DNA of 64,000 bases from the NCBI RefSeq assembly GCF_020483305.1, contig NZ_JACWAB010000004.1:124001-188000 (forward strand). Reading direction: 5' to 3'. Under the pieces are notes generated by a model, which did no database searches, was not told the DNA's origin, and worked only from the letters and a program-made list of their open reading frames with translations. The position numbers and the translations under genes are program-made. Origin of the DNA: Arthrobacter sp. UM1 (GTDB lineage: Bacteria > Actinomycetota > Actinomycetes > Actinomycetales > Micrococcaceae). Position 1 is the first letter of the stretch; each line of letters begins with the position of its first letter. This document shows positions 1 through 8,557 of this stretch, piece by piece.

Positions 1-196
1 GCACGCCGTCCTGACCCGAGTCGATGCGGGTGCGGCGGCCCGTGCTCACAGCGGCCGCGTCCGGGCCGAGCGGACCGGTGACGTCCGCGATGCGGCGGCC
101 GGCCACGTTGCGGCGGAAGGAGCGGCGGGCCTCGGCCTCGAGGTCGGCCCAGGCCGCTGCGGAGATGGGGGCGAGTTCGCGATGAAGGTTGTCCAT
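1..196 (-). CDS. Encapsulin shell protein, N-terminal part (runs off window start)
   Basis: The first 65 codons of a leftward gene are present; the rest lies outside the window. The protein opens MDNLHRELAPISAAAWADLE and continues with a segment containing RRNVAGRRIADVTGP. This matches the N-terminus of family 1 encapsulins (linocin M18 / HK97-fold shell proteins), which self-assemble into protein nanocompartments in the cytoplasm. The gene directly upstream in the same direction encodes a DyP peroxidase ending in an encapsulin cargo-loading peptide, which strongly supports the call. About 120 bp separate the two genes, so they are probably one transcript with cargo first and shell second. 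Only the start is visible, so completeness cannot be judged. Confidence 0.88.
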   Translation of the reverse strand, partial: MDNLHRELAPISAAAWADLEAEARRSFRRNVAGRRIADVTGPLGPDAAAVSTGRRTRIDSGQDGV

Positions 197-318
197 GATC
201 ACGTCTTCCTGTGCTCGAGTGCTCGGTCTGGGCTGTGCTGAGTGCGGTGTGGTTGTGGGCCGCGCGATGGGCGCGGTGTGGCCCCGGGCGGCGCGGTATC
301 GCGCGGCGACGCGCCGGT

Positions 319-1422
319 CTAGGGCCTCCGTTGCGGCTGCCCCTTGAGGGAGCCGATGCCGAGGCACCCGTCCGGGAGACAGGCGGCCTCCGACCCGGAC
401 GGCTCCGCGCCGGGCTCCGCTCCCGGGTCCTCCTCGGCGCGGGCGGAGGCGGCCGCCGTCGTCGTCCCCTGATCCCCCGCGCCGGGCGCGGGCGGAAGGC
501 CGTCGAGGAAGTCGAGGGAGGGCGCGAAGAAGTTGCCGCCGGTGTGGGCGGTGGAGAAGTCGAGGAGGCGGTCGTGCTGGCCGGGCGGGCGGCCGATGAA
601 CATGTTGCGCAGCATCTCCTCCGTGACGTCGATGTCCGAGGCGTAGGAGATGAAGTACGTCCCGAACTCGCCGGAGCCGGGGCGGCCGAACGGCATGTTG
701 TCGCGGAGGATCTTGCGCTGGACGCCGTCCTCGTCCTCGATGGTCGTGATGGACGAGTGCGAGTTGTCCGGCTTGACGCCGTCCTCCATCTCCACGTTGT
801 CCCACTTGTGCCGGCCGATGGCGCGCTCCTGCTCCTCCACGCTCACCCCGTTCCACGCGTCCATGTCATGCGTGTACTTCTGGACGGTGGCGTAGCTGCC
901 GCCGGCGAGCTCGGCCGGCTCGGCGGCGGGGTCGACGATCGCCGAGTCCGCGATCTCGTTCACGCCCGGGTTCTCGGTGCCGTCCACGAAGCCGATGACG
1001 TCCCGCGCGTCGAAGTAGCGGAACCCGTGCGTCTCGTCCTGGAGCTCGACGGCGCCCGCGAGCTTCCCCGCGAGGACCGTGGCCAGCTCGAAGCAGAGGT
1101 CCATCGAGTCGGCGCGGAGGTGGAAGAGGAGGTCGCCCGGAGTGGACGGGGCGCTGTGGACGGCGCCCTGCAGGGGCGGGAACGGGTGCAGCTTGGAGGG
1201 GCGGGGGCCCGCGAAGAGGCGGTCCCACGCGGCGGACCCGATGCCGACGACGCCCGTCACCCTCCCCTGCGGCGCCCGCGAGGCGACGGTGCGAACATAG
1301 CCGGTGAACTCGCCGAGGACGTCGCGGACCTGGTCCTCGCCGCCGGGGCGGACCGTGTAGACGAGGAAGATCGCGGACTTCGTGAGCGGAGTGAGGACGG
1401 GCTGGGGCGTGGCGGGGTCCAT
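319..1422 (-). CDS. Dye-decolorizing (DyP-type) heme peroxidase, encapsulin cargo
   Basis: A 367-residue DyP-type peroxidase that oxidises substrates with H2O2. The GFVDGTENP motif (GxxDG), the HDMDAWN and NSHSS segments with the candidate proximal heme histidine, and the RDNMPFG segment with the distal arginine are all present. The C-terminal tail after the catalytic domain is low-complexity (Ala, Glu, Gly, Pro) and ends with LGIGSLKG at 340-363, the classic encapsulin targeting peptide, plus six further residues. The enzyme should therefore be packed inside the shell encoded downstream. The ATG start is preceded by a GAGGG ribosome site. An open frame continues far upstream of this start, but it runs antisense through the ynfA region and has no family similarity there. 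Confidence 0.93.
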   Translation of the reverse strand: MDPATPQPVLTPLTKSAIFLVYTVRPGGEDQVRDVLGEFTGYVRTVASRAPQGRVTGVVGIGSAAWDRLFAGPRPSKLHPFPPLQGAVHSAPSTPGDLLFHLRADSMDLCFELATVLAGKLAGAVELQDETHGFRYFDARDVIGFVDGTENPGVNEIADSAIVDPAAEPAELAGGSYATVQKYTHDMDAWNGVSVEEQERAIGRHKWDNVEMEDGVKPDNSHSSITTIEDEDGVQRKILRDNMPFGRPGSGEFGTYFISYASDIDVTEEMLRNMFIGRPPGQHDRLLDFSTAHTGGNFFAPSLDFLDGLPPAPGAGDQGTTTAAASARAEEDPGAEPGAEPSGSEAACLPDGCLGIGSLKGQPQRRP

Positions 1423-1596
1423 GGCCCTCACGCTACGCCGAGAGGCGGGCGCCGTGAAGGGGGTGTTGAGGCGCGTGAGGGCCGACGCCGTCCGCCGTCG
1501 TCTGGAGGGGCGTCCTCCCCCCCCCCCGTCGTCGTCTGGGGCGCCGTCCGCCGTCGTCGTCTGCCGTCGTCGGGGCCCCGGTGAGATCATGGGTCC

Positions 1597-2113
1597 ATGA
1601 CGCTTCTCAAGACCGTGCTCCTCTTCGGGGCGGCAGCCGTGTTCGAGATCGGCGGGGCCTGGCTCGTGTGGCAGGCCGTGCGGGAGGGGCGGCCGTGGTG
1701 GCTCGCGGGCCTCGGCGTCATGTGCCTCGGCGCCTACGGGTTTGTGGCGGCGTTGCAGCCGGAGGCGTCCTTCGGGCGAGTGCTCGCGGCGTACGGCGGG
1801 GTCTTCATCGCGGGCTCGCTCGTGTGGGGCGTGGTGGCCGACGGGTTCCGCCCCGACCGCTGGGACCTGGCCGGGGCGGCCGTGGTGGCTCGCGGGCCTC
1901 GGCGTCATGTGCCTCGGCGCCTACGGGTTTGTGGCGGCGTTGCAGCCGGAGGCGTCCTTCGGGCGAGTGCTCGCGGCGTACGGCGGGGTCTTCATCGCGG
2001 GCTCGCTCGTGTGGGGCGTGGTGGCCGACGGGTTCCGCCCCGACCGCTGGGACCTGGCCGGGGCGGCGGTGTGCCTCGTGGGCGTCGGCATCATCATGGC
2101 GCCGCGAGGGTAG
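1597..2113 (+). pseudogene. ynfA: YnfA/UPF0060 small membrane protein, disrupted by a 187-bp tandem duplication
   Basis: The frame opens [20 protein letters not shown] and continues like YnfA/UPF0060 four-helix inner-membrane proteins ([16 protein letters not shown]). After residue 92 the sequence from 1686 onward is repeated exactly once. Since 187 is not a multiple of three, the frame shifts and runs on to 2373 with an unrelated Arg/Gly-rich tail. The second copy carries the normal ending, [13 protein letters not shown], in another frame. Removing one repeat restores a 109-residue protein, the usual family length. As read the gene is broken. Excision by recombination could repair it, and an assembly error is also possible. 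Confidence 0.85.
1686..2059. repeat. 187-bp perfect tandem duplication inside ynfA
   Basis: Copy 1 is 1686-1872 and copy 2 is 1873-2059. An 8-bp microhomology, GGGGCGGC, sits at the left edge (1686-1693), at the junction, and again right after copy 2 (2060-2067), as expected from slippage or recombination between short repeats. Confidence 0.9.
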
Positions 2114-2137
2114 GGCGCGGGCGGGATCGGTGCCCGT

Positions 2138-2280
2138 TGCGGAAGGATCGGTGGCCGTTTTGGAAATCGTCACCGATCTCCGGAAACGGAGCACGATCAG
2201 CGCCGCCGCCATGCGGATGCGCCGAGAGATCCTGCGCAGTTCTGCGGCAATCGATGACGATTTCTGAAATGGTCATCGAT
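2138..2280. repeat. Dispersed ~140-bp intergenic element, copy A
   Basis: This stretch aligns with 59563-59700. Both contain GGAAATCGTCACCGAT, then CCGGAAAC, GCGCAG, and a right end with ACGATTTC followed by GGTCATCGAT or GGTCACCGAT. The left motif and the ATCGATGACGATTTC segment are inverted relative to each other, so the element could fold. No coding potential is recognised. It lies downstream of ynfA. Confidence 0.6.
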
Positions 2281-2327
2281 TCGGGGCGGGCCCGCCTCAC
2301 GAGCCCGCCCCGGACAGGCCCCGGACA

Positions 2328-2401
2328 GGCCCCTGACACCGGCCCCTGGCGCCCCGACCCCCTAGGCCCCTGACACCGGCCCCAGGCGCCCGGACCCCCT
2401 A
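2328..2401. repeat. 37-bp tandem repeat, two copies
   Basis: Two near-identical 37-bp units, each beginning GGCCCCTGACACCGGCCCC and ending near a CCTAG, lie just beyond the mmsA stop codon. Confidence 0.7.
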
Positions 2402-2411
2402 GCGCCGCGCC

Positions 2412-3893
2412 CTAGTGCCGCGGGAAGCCCAGCTCGATCTGGGACTCGCTCGGCTCGGGCCAGCGGGTGGAGACCACCTTCCGGCGCGTGTAGAAGTTGA
2501 ACCCCTCCATGCCGTACATGTGCGTGTCGCCGAAGAGGGAGTCCTTCCAGCCGCCGAAGCTGAACGCGCCCACCGGCACCGGGATCGGCACGTTGATGCC
2601 CACCATGCCCACCTCGATGTCGAACTGGAACGAGCGGGCGGTCTTGCCGTCGCGCGTGAACACCGCGGTGCCGTTGGCGTAGCGGGAGGCGTTGATGAGC
2701 TCCACGGCCTCGTCATACGAGTCCACGCGGACCACGGAGAGGACGGGCCCGAAGATCTCGTCGTCGTACACCTTCATGCCCGGCTTGACGTGGTCCACGA
2801 GGGACGCGCCGATGAAGAAGCCCTTCTCCGCGAACTCCTTCTCGCGGCCGTCGACGACGACGGTGGCGCCCTCCCCCTCGGCCCCGGCCACGTAGCCGGA
2901 GACGCGCTCGAGGGCGTCCTTGGTGATGAGCGGGCCGATCTCGTTGCCGTCCTTGAAGCCGTCGCCGATCTTGAGCCCGGGGATGCGCTCGGCGATCTTG
3001 GCCACGAGGTCGTCGGCGATGTCGCCCACGGCCACGGCCACGGAGATGGCCATGCAGCGCTCGCCGCAGGAGCCGTACGCGGCGGAGACGGCGGCGTCCG
3101 CGGCCATGTCGAGGTCAGCGTCCGGCATGACCACCATGTGGTTCTTCGCGCCGCCGAACGCCTGGACCCGCTTGCCGTTCTCCGCGGCGCGGGAGTAGAT
3201 GTACTTGGCGATCGGGGTGGAGCCCACGAAGGAGACGGCCTTGACGTCCGGGTCGTCGAGGAGGGCGTCCACCGCCTCCTTGTCGCCGTTGACCACGTTG
3301 AGCACGCCCTCGGGGACCCCGGCCTCCGCGAAGAGCTCGGCGATCCAGAGCAGGGCGGAGGGGTCGCGCTCGCTCGGCTTGAGGACCACGGCGTTGCCCG
3401 CGGCGATCGCCGTCGAGATCATCCAGAGCGGCACCATCGCCGGGAAGTTGAACGGGGTAATGCCCGCGACCACGCCGAGCGGCTGCCGGATCTGCGTCAC
3501 GTCCACGCCCGTGGCCACCTGCTCGGCGAACTCGCCCTTGAGGTGGTGCATGAGGCTGGAGCAGAAGTCCACGACCTCGAGGCCGCGCAGGACCTCGCCC
3601 ACCGCGTCGTCGACGGCCTTGCCGTGCTCGGCGGTGATGATCTCCGCGAGCTCGCGCTTGCGCTCGTCGAGGAGCTGGCGGATGCGGAAGAACACGGCCT
3701 GGCGCTTGACGAGGCCGGTCTTCCGCCAGGCCTTCTGCGCCTCGGCGGCCTGCTCGACGACGCGGCGCACGTCCGCCTGGGACGCGAGCGCCACCTCGGC
3801 GGACTGCTCGCCGGACGACGGGTTGAAGACCGGGCCGCGGCGTTCGCCGAGGACGACGCGCTGGCCGTTGACATAGCTTTCGATGACGTTCAC
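2412..3893 (-). CDS. mmsA: Methylmalonate-semialdehyde dehydrogenase (CoA-acylating)
   Basis: A 493-residue aldehyde dehydrogenase-superfamily protein of the MmsA type. It converts methylmalonate semialdehyde to propionyl-CoA (and malonate semialdehyde to acetyl-CoA) in valine and pyrimidine catabolism. Seen in the sequence: the cofactor-binding ITPFNFPAMVPLWM region, the FVGST loop, and the catalytic cysteine in GSCGERCMA. The length is normal for the family. The GTG start has AAGGAG eight bases upstream; an in-frame ATG is not needed. It lies 55 bp downstream of mmsB, so the two genes form a valine-degradation operon, probably controlled by the divergent LysR regulator. Confidence 0.95.
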   Translation of the reverse strand: MNVIESYVNGQRVVLGERRGPVFNPSSGEQSAEVALASQADVRRVVEQAAEAQKAWRKTGLVKRQAVFFRIRQLLDERKRELAEIITAEHGKAVDDAVGEVLRGLEVVDFCSSLMHHLKGEFAEQVATGVDVTQIRQPLGVVAGITPFNFPAMVPLWMISTAIAAGNAVVLKPSERDPSALLWIAELFAEAGVPEGVLNVVNGDKEAVDALLDDPDVKAVSFVGSTPIAKYIYSRAAENGKRVQAFGGAKNHMVVMPDADLDMAADAAVSAAYGSCGERCMAISVAVAVGDIADDLVAKIAERIPGLKIGDGFKDGNEIGPLITKDALERVSGYVAGAEGEGATVVVDGREKEFAEKGFFIGASLVDHVKPGMKVYDDEIFGPVLSVVRVDSYDEAVELINASRYANGTAVFTRDGKTARSFQFDIEVGMVGINVPIPVPVGAFSFGGWKDSLFGDTHMYGMEGFNFYTRRKVVSTRWPEPSESQIELGFPRH

Positions 3894-3948
3894 AGGGTGC
3901 TCCTTCTGGATGCGGTGGAGGCGGTGTCGGATGGGGCGGGTGCCGGGG

Positions 3949-4878
3949 CTACTTCGACGACGGCGCGGCGCCGTCCCAGCCCTTCGCCGAGCCGTCCGGG
4001 CTGACGTTCTTCACGGTGAGCATGCAGTCCTTGTCGCCGTAGCCCTCCTCGACGAGCTGCTCGAACTGCGCCTTGGCGAGCTTGCCGGCGGGGATGTTGA
4101 GGCTGTGCTTGTCCGCGGCGTCCACGGCGAGGGTGATGTCCTTGAGGGCGAGGTCCGCGCGGAAGGTCGCGTCGAAGTTCTTGTTCGCGGCGGCGGACTC
4201 GATGACGCCCGGGACCGGGTACCAGGTCTGCTGCGCCCAGCAGCGGCCCGAGCTCACGGAGACGATGTCCCAGAAGACCTTGGGGTCGAGCCCGAGCCGG
4301 TCCGCGAGCACCGCGCCCTCGTTGACGGCGATGGACTCGATGAACAGCATCATGTTGTTCGTGAGCTTGGCGGCGATGCCCGCGGTGGGGCCTCCGGCCA
4401 CGATCGCGTTGCCGGCGAATGGCTTGACGTACTCGGCGGCGCGCTGCGCGGCGTCGTCGTCGCCTCCGATCATGACGGCGAGGGTGCCGGCCGCGGCGCC
4501 CACCGTTCCGCCGGAGACGGGGGTGTCCGCGAAGGAGAAGCCGCGCTCGGCGGACTGGTCGTGGCACCACTGCGAGGTCTCGACGTCCACGGTGGAGGTG
4601 TCGAGGAGGAGGGCGGTCTTGGGGGCGTGGGCCCAGATGCCGTCGGGGCCGTCCAGGACGGAGCGGACGTGGTCGCCCTTGGGGAGGCTCGTGATGACGG
4701 CCTCGGCGCCCTCGACCGCCTCGGCGATGGACTCGACGACCTCGACGCCGCCCTCCTTGGCGAGCGCCTTCGCGGTCTCCGAGAGGTCGAAGCCGCGGAC
4801 GCTGTGCCCGGCCTTGACGAGGTTGAGGGCCATGGGGCCGCCCATGTTCCCGAGCCCGATGAACGCGATCTGTGCCAT
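3949..4878 (-). CDS. mmsB: 3-hydroxyisobutyrate dehydrogenase
   Basis: A 309-residue beta-hydroxyacid dehydrogenase that oxidises 3-hydroxyisobutyrate to methylmalonate semialdehyde, the substrate of the next gene's product. The N-terminal Rossmann motif is FIGLGNMGGPMALNL. The substrate-binding DTPVSGGTVGA and the KLTNNMM segment with the catalytic lysine are both clear. The start is chosen at the ATG behind AAGGAGG; a longer frame upstream has no family match. A plausible sigma70-type promoter lies at 4949-4977 on this strand. Confidence 0.95.
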   Translation of the reverse strand: MAQIAFIGLGNMGGPMALNLVKAGHSVRGFDLSETAKALAKEGGVEVVESIAEAVEGAEAVITSLPKGDHVRSVLDGPDGIWAHAPKTALLLDTSTVDVETSQWCHDQSAERGFSFADTPVSGGTVGAAAGTLAVMIGGDDDAAQRAAEYVKPFAGNAIVAGGPTAGIAAKLTNNMMLFIESIAVNEGAVLADRLGLDPKVFWDIVSVSSGRCWAQQTWYPVPGVIESAAANKNFDATFRADLALKDITLAVDAADKHSLNIPAGKLAKAQFEQLVEEGYGDKDCMLTVKNVSPDGSAKGWDGAAPSSK

Positions 4879-4948
4879 GCCGTCCTCCTTGACGCGCCGC
4901 GGCGGCGCCCTGTCCGGCGCTCGCGCGGCAATTGCAGTGATGCAGAAC

Positions 4949-4977
4949 ACACTACGAAGGCCTCCGTGTGGGATCAA
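4949..4977 (-). promoter_or_regulatory. Candidate mmsBA promoter
   Basis: On the minus strand TTGATC (4972-4977) is followed after 17 bp by TAGTGT (4949-4954), good -35 and -10 matches, 71 bp upstream of the mmsB start. It lies between mmsB and the divergent LysR gene, where LysR-type regulators usually bind. Nearby TGCAC and GTGCA half-sites (4978-5022) could be part of an operator; that is a guess. Confidence 0.55.
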
Positions 4978-5037
4978 TGCACGGATCGGTTCGTTTTCTC
5001 GCACCCGCTGTGCGTTTGTGCATGGTTGACTGGCCCT

Positions 5038-5961
5038 ATGGCCCACATCACCTCACCCCAGGGCGCGACCCCGCTCGCCCATCAGCTCGACTCGCTCATG
5101 ACGCTCCTCGCCGTCGTGCGCCTCGGCCGGTACTCGGCCGCCGGGGAGGCGCTCGGGATCAACCACTCCACGGTCTCGCGCCGGCTCGCCGCGCTCGAGA
5201 AGGCCGTGGGCGGCCGCCTCCTCTCCCGCACCCAGGACGGCTGGGAGGCGACGGCGCTCGGCACGCGCGTGCTCGCCGTCGCGGAGGAGGTGGAGGCCGC
5301 CGTGGGGAAGCTGGCCGACGACGGCGACGGGCTCGTCCACGGCATGCTCCGCGTCGCCGCGCCCGAGGCGTTCACCACCCAGATCTGCGTCCCCGCCGCC
5401 GTCCGCCTCCGCGAGCGCCACCCCGCCGTGGAGGTGGAGCTCATCTCCGCGACCCAGCGCGTGCGGCAGTCCCGGTCCGGCGTGGACATCGAGGTGGTGG
5501 TGAACAAGCCGCTCGTGCACAAGGCGGTCTCGGAGCACATCGGGGACTACGCCCTGGGGCTGTACGCCTCGCCGGAGTGGCTCGCGGCGCACGGGACGCC
5601 GCGGCGGCGCGAGGACCTCGCGGGCGTGGCCATCAACTACTACGTGGACTCGATGCTGCAGGTGGACGAGCTCGACATGGCCGCCGAGGAGCTGCCCGGG
5701 ACGCGGCGCGGGGTGCGGTCCACGAGCGTGTTCGCGCACGTGGCGGCCACCGAGGCCGGCGGCGGGGTGGGCATCCTGCCGGACTTCCTGGCCCGGGGCG
5801 CCGAGGAGCGCGGGACGCTGGTGCGGGTGCTGCCGGAGGAGTACTCGTACGTGCTCAGCTACTGGGCCGTGGTGCGGCAGGAGGCGCTGCGGTCCCCGCT
5901 CGTGGCAGCGGGGGTCGAGGCCCTGCGCGCTGCAGCGCGGGCGGAGCTGGCGGGGGCGTGA
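5038..5961 (+). CDS. LysR-family transcriptional regulator
   Basis: A 307-residue LysR-type regulator. The N-terminal winged helix-turn-helix covers about residues 15-75, with GRYSAAGEALGINHSTVSRR as the recognition region. It is followed by a linker helix and a substrate-binding domain containing LRVAAPEAFTTQICVP and GGGVGILPDFLA. The gene is transcribed away from mmsB with 159 bp between, the normal arrangement for a LysR activator and its target. By context it probably controls valine catabolism through an acidic intermediate. The ATG at 5038 gives the expected length; an open frame upstream is non-specific. Confidence 0.9.
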   Translation: MAHITSPQGATPLAHQLDSLMTLLAVVRLGRYSAAGEALGINHSTVSRRLAALEKAVGGRLLSRTQDGWEATALGTRVLAVAEEVEAAVGKLADDGDGLVHGMLRVAAPEAFTTQICVPAAVRLRERHPAVEVELISATQRVRQSRSGVDIEVVVNKPLVHKAVSEHIGDYALGLYASPEWLAAHGTPRRREDLAGVAINYYVDSMLQVDELDMAAEELPGTRRGVRSTSVFAHVAATEAGGGVGILPDFLARGAEERGTLVRVLPEEYSYVLSYWAVVRQEALRSPLVAAGVEALRAAARAELAGA

Positions 5962-6020
5962 GGGGGCTGCCGCCTGCCCTCCCTTCCCTCCCCCGCCCCT
6001 CCAGGGCCCCCCAGGCGTTT

Positions 6021-6070
6021 GTGGCGCGTTTCGTGCGTTTTCGGGCCCGAAAATGCACGAAACGCGCCAC
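6021..6070. repeat. Family H palindrome, copy 1
   Basis: Arms GTGGCGCGTTTCGTGC (6021-6036) and its exact complement (6055-6070) enclose a second palindrome, TTTTCGGGCCCGAAAA. TTTT follows at once on the plus strand, so it can also act as an intrinsic terminator for the LysR gene. The arms recur at 7366 and 52547. Confidence 0.85.
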
Positions 6071-6137
6071 TTTTCCGGGTGAAGGCGGTCTGGGGTGCAG
6101 GACGGGGCCGGAAGACCCCGCCCCGTAGACTGCCCGC

Positions 6138-7328
6138 ATGACGACGCCTGAGCCTCCGGCAGTCTCCCGCATCCCCTCCTCCACGCCGCCCTCTTCTACG
6201 GCGCCCACCGCGTCTCCGCCCGTGCGCCTCCCCCGCGAGATCCGGACCGAGCGGCTGCTGCTCCGCCCGTGGCGCCCCGAGGACCGGGAGCCCTTTGCGG
6301 CGCTGAACGCGGACCCTCGCGTCATGGAGCACTTCCCGGCGACCCTGAGCCGCGAGGAGTCGGACGCGCTGGCCGACCGCATCGAGGCGGCCTGGGAGCG
6401 CGACGGCGCAGGGCTCTACGCCGTCGAGCTCCTCGATCCCGGCCCTGGGGGAACCCCGCCGTCCGGGACATTCACCGGCTTCACCGGCCTGCTCCCCATG
6501 AAGCCCGGATTCCCGGGCAGTGCCGGCTGGGAGATCGGGTGGCGGCTGGCGCCGTCGTGCTGGCGGAGGGGGCTGGCCACGGAGGCGGCGCGGGCCGTGC
6601 GGGACGCGGCCGCGGCGGCTGGGCTGGAGACGCTGCACTCGGTGACGTCGGAGTCCAACGCGGCGAGCCAGGGCGTGATGCGGGCGATCGGCCTGGAGCG
6701 GTGGAGCTCGGCCGTGTTCCGGGGCGTGCCGCGCGGGCACCGGCTGCGCAGGGCGGTGGTGTACCGCTCGCCGTCGTCGATCGCGGACGCCGAGGGGCGC
6801 CGATACCGGGTGCGGCGGGCGCGCGAGGAGGACCTCCCGGAGATCGTCCGGCTGCTCCTCGACGACCGCCTCGGCGCAGACCGCGAGACCGCCTGGGGCC
6901 GGGATCCGGAGGCGGACGCCCGCTACCTTCGCGCTTTCGAGGACATCGACGACGACGGCCGTCAGCACCTCGCCGTCCTCGAGGAGGCGGACGCGAGTGC
7001 ACCGGGCCTGTGTGCGCCGGTCTCTCCGTTGCCGGGCCCGCGAGCGCCGCGCCTGGCCGGGACGATGCAGCTGACCGTCACGCCCGGCCTCTCCCACCAG
7101 GGCGCGGAGCGGGTGACCGTCGAGGCGGTCCGCGTGGACAGCGCCCTGCGCGGAGGGGGCCTGGGCTCGGCGTTCGTGCGGTGGGCGGTGGAGGATGCCC
7201 GGTCTCGCGGCGCGCAGACTGTGCAGCTGACCTCGAACGCCTCGCGGACCGACGCGCACCGGTTCTACGAGCGGCTGGGTTTCGCCAAGAGCCACACCGG
7301 GTTCAAGCTGCAGCTCGGGGAGGGCTGA
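6138..7328 (+). CDS. Fusion of two GNAT N-acetyltransferase domains
   Basis: A 396-residue protein with two GNAT acetyltransferase domains in tandem. Residues ~35-210 resemble RimJ/RimL-type enzymes (TERLLLRPWRPEDREPF; later GWEIGWRLAPSCWRRGLATE, the acetyl-CoA-binding loop; ESNAASQGVMRAIGLE). Residues ~220-396 form a second GNAT domain (YRVRRAREEDLPEIVRLLLD; RGGGLGSAFVRWAVEDARSR; FYERLGFAKSHTGFKL). The first ~35 residues are Pro/Ser/Thr-rich and probably disordered. The acceptor substrate is unknown. It sits alone between two family H palindromes. Confidence 0.88.
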   Translation: MTTPEPPAVSRIPSSTPPSSTAPTASPPVRLPREIRTERLLLRPWRPEDREPFAALNADPRVMEHFPATLSREESDALADRIEAAWERDGAGLYAVELLDPGPGGTPPSGTFTGFTGLLPMKPGFPGSAGWEIGWRLAPSCWRRGLATEAARAVRDAAAAAGLETLHSVTSESNAASQGVMRAIGLERWSSAVFRGVPRGHRLRRAVVYRSPSSIADAEGRRYRVRRAREEDLPEIVRLLLDDRLGADRETAWGRDPEADARYLRAFEDIDDDGRQHLAVLEEADASAPGLCAPVSPLPGPRAPRLAGTMQLTVTPGLSHQGAERVTVEAVRVDSALRGGGLGSAFVRWAVEDARSRGAQTVQLTSNASRTDAHRFYERLGFAKSHTGFKLQLGEG

Positions 7329-7656
7329 GGCTGGGCTGTCCCTCTGCCCTCTCTCTCCCCGAAAAGTGGCGCGTTTCGTGCATTTTCGGGCCTGAAACTG
7401 CACGAAACGCGCCACTTTTCCGGGCTCGGGGGCCGGGGCTCGGGTGAACGGGGCGCGGGAGGAAGAGGCACAGGCGCCGCGGCGGGGCAAGGGGGCAGCG
7501 CTGAGGGAGTGCCCAGGCCCTCGTGACCGGTGCGTGACCGCACTGCGATCCGACTGAGACCGGACCGTTGCCCTCCTGTGCTTCAGACCGGGCCGCGCCT
7601 TCGGAAGACTTGAGAATACGTCCCAGTCTCATGCGTCGAAAGGAATGGGAGCCACA
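7329..7656. other. Gene-free stretch with family H palindrome
   Basis: 328 bp between the GNAT fusion and the secreted protein. Apart from the palindrome at 7366-7415 I see no gene or clear regulatory site. It presumably also holds the promoter of the following gene. Confidence 0.5.
7366..7415. repeat. Family H palindrome, copy 2
   Basis: Arms GTGGCGCGTTTCGTGCA and exact complement (7366-7382 and 7399-7415) with core TTTTCGGGCCTGAAA. AAAA precedes the left arm and TTTT follows the right arm, giving a bidirectional terminator shape downstream of the GNAT fusion. Confidence 0.85.
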
Positions 7657-8541
7657 ATGAAGCACGCACACCAGACCGCGAACCGTTCGGGCAGCCTCGG
7701 CACCTCCGCAGCCCGTGCGTCGAGCCCAGCGCGCAGGGGCGCTGCGGGACTCGTGGCGGCGTCGCTCGCAGCGGCGGGCCTCGGCCTCGGCGCAGCCCCG
7801 GCGCAGGCGGCCCAGGCCCCGGCGCCCCACGCGGCACCGGCCCAGGCTTCGCCGGCCCAGCCGACCGCCCCGCAGCCCGGCACGGCGCCCCAGCCCCGCT
7901 ACGAGCCGCAGCAGCCCGCGGGCCCCGTCCGCATCAGCTTCCCTGACCGCCTCACGCCCACGGTCAAGACCGGCGCCTCGGGCACGGACTTCGGCCTGAC
8001 GAGCCCCTACCCGCCCCTGAAGAACGGGCTCCGCTACGCGGCGATCCCGATGCCGGGGAACCCGCACAACGCCGTCGTGCCCAAGGCCGGCAGCCAGCAC
8101 GCGCCGGGCCGTCTCGCCGACGGCGAGTGGCGCGTCACCGCCAGCGCCCCCGACAACACCTGGGGCTTCGCCTACGGCGAGGCCTACGTGACCGTCAAGG
8201 GCGGGGCGGTCAAGAGCGTCCGCCAGAGCTCCGTCAACCGCGCGCTCCCGGTCAACTGGAGCGCGCAGCAGAACGGCGCGCGGCTCGTCGTCACCCCGCA
8301 GGTCCCCGCCGGGGCGGCCGCCTCCCAGTGGACCCTGAGCCGCGCGGGCAGCACGGCGCCGGTGAAGTCGAGCGGGCTCATGGGTCCGGGCGCGTCGACG
8401 CCGGCTGTGCTCTCGGGCCTGCAGGACGGCCGCTACGTGCTCCACGCGAGCGCTCTCGGCCGGGACGGGCAGGCGCTCACGGTGCTGCAGGAGGCCTACG
8501 TGACCTTCACGGTCAAGGGCGGCAAGGTCGTCTACCGCTAG
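7657..8541 (+). CDS. Secreted protein of unknown function
   Basis: A 294-residue exported protein. The N-terminus has basic residues, then the hydrophobic stretch GLVAASLAAAGLGLGA and an APAQA-type signal peptidase site, followed by a Pro/Ala/Gln-rich spacer to about residue 90. The rest looks like beta-rich repeats; two segments end in TFTVKGGKVVYR- and VTVKGGAVKSVR-like strands, suggesting an internal duplication. I do not recognise a family. Start: the ATG at 7657 has GGGAG five bases upstream, whereas the ATG at 7645 has its purines directly abutting. A family K palindrome follows the stop codon. Confidence 0.75.
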   Translation: MKHAHQTANRSGSLGTSAARASSPARRGAAGLVAASLAAAGLGLGAAPAQAAQAPAPHAAPAQASPAQPTAPQPGTAPQPRYEPQQPAGPVRISFPDRLTPTVKTGASGTDFGLTSPYPPLKNGLRYAAIPMPGNPHNAVVPKAGSQHAPGRLADGEWRVTASAPDNTWGFAYGEAYVTVKGGAVKSVRQSSVNRALPVNWSAQQNGARLVVTPQVPAGAAASQWTLSRAGSTAPVKSSGLMGPGASTPAVLSGLQDGRYVLHASALGRDGQALTVLQEAYVTFTVKGGKVVYR

Positions 8542-8557
8542 GCGCAGCCCCGACATC

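Noticed and set aside
1534..1575. CCGTCGTCGTC repeats in several gaps (1534, 50138, 58158)
   Set aside because: Short low-complexity trinucleotide runs common in G+C-rich DNA; not clearly a site.
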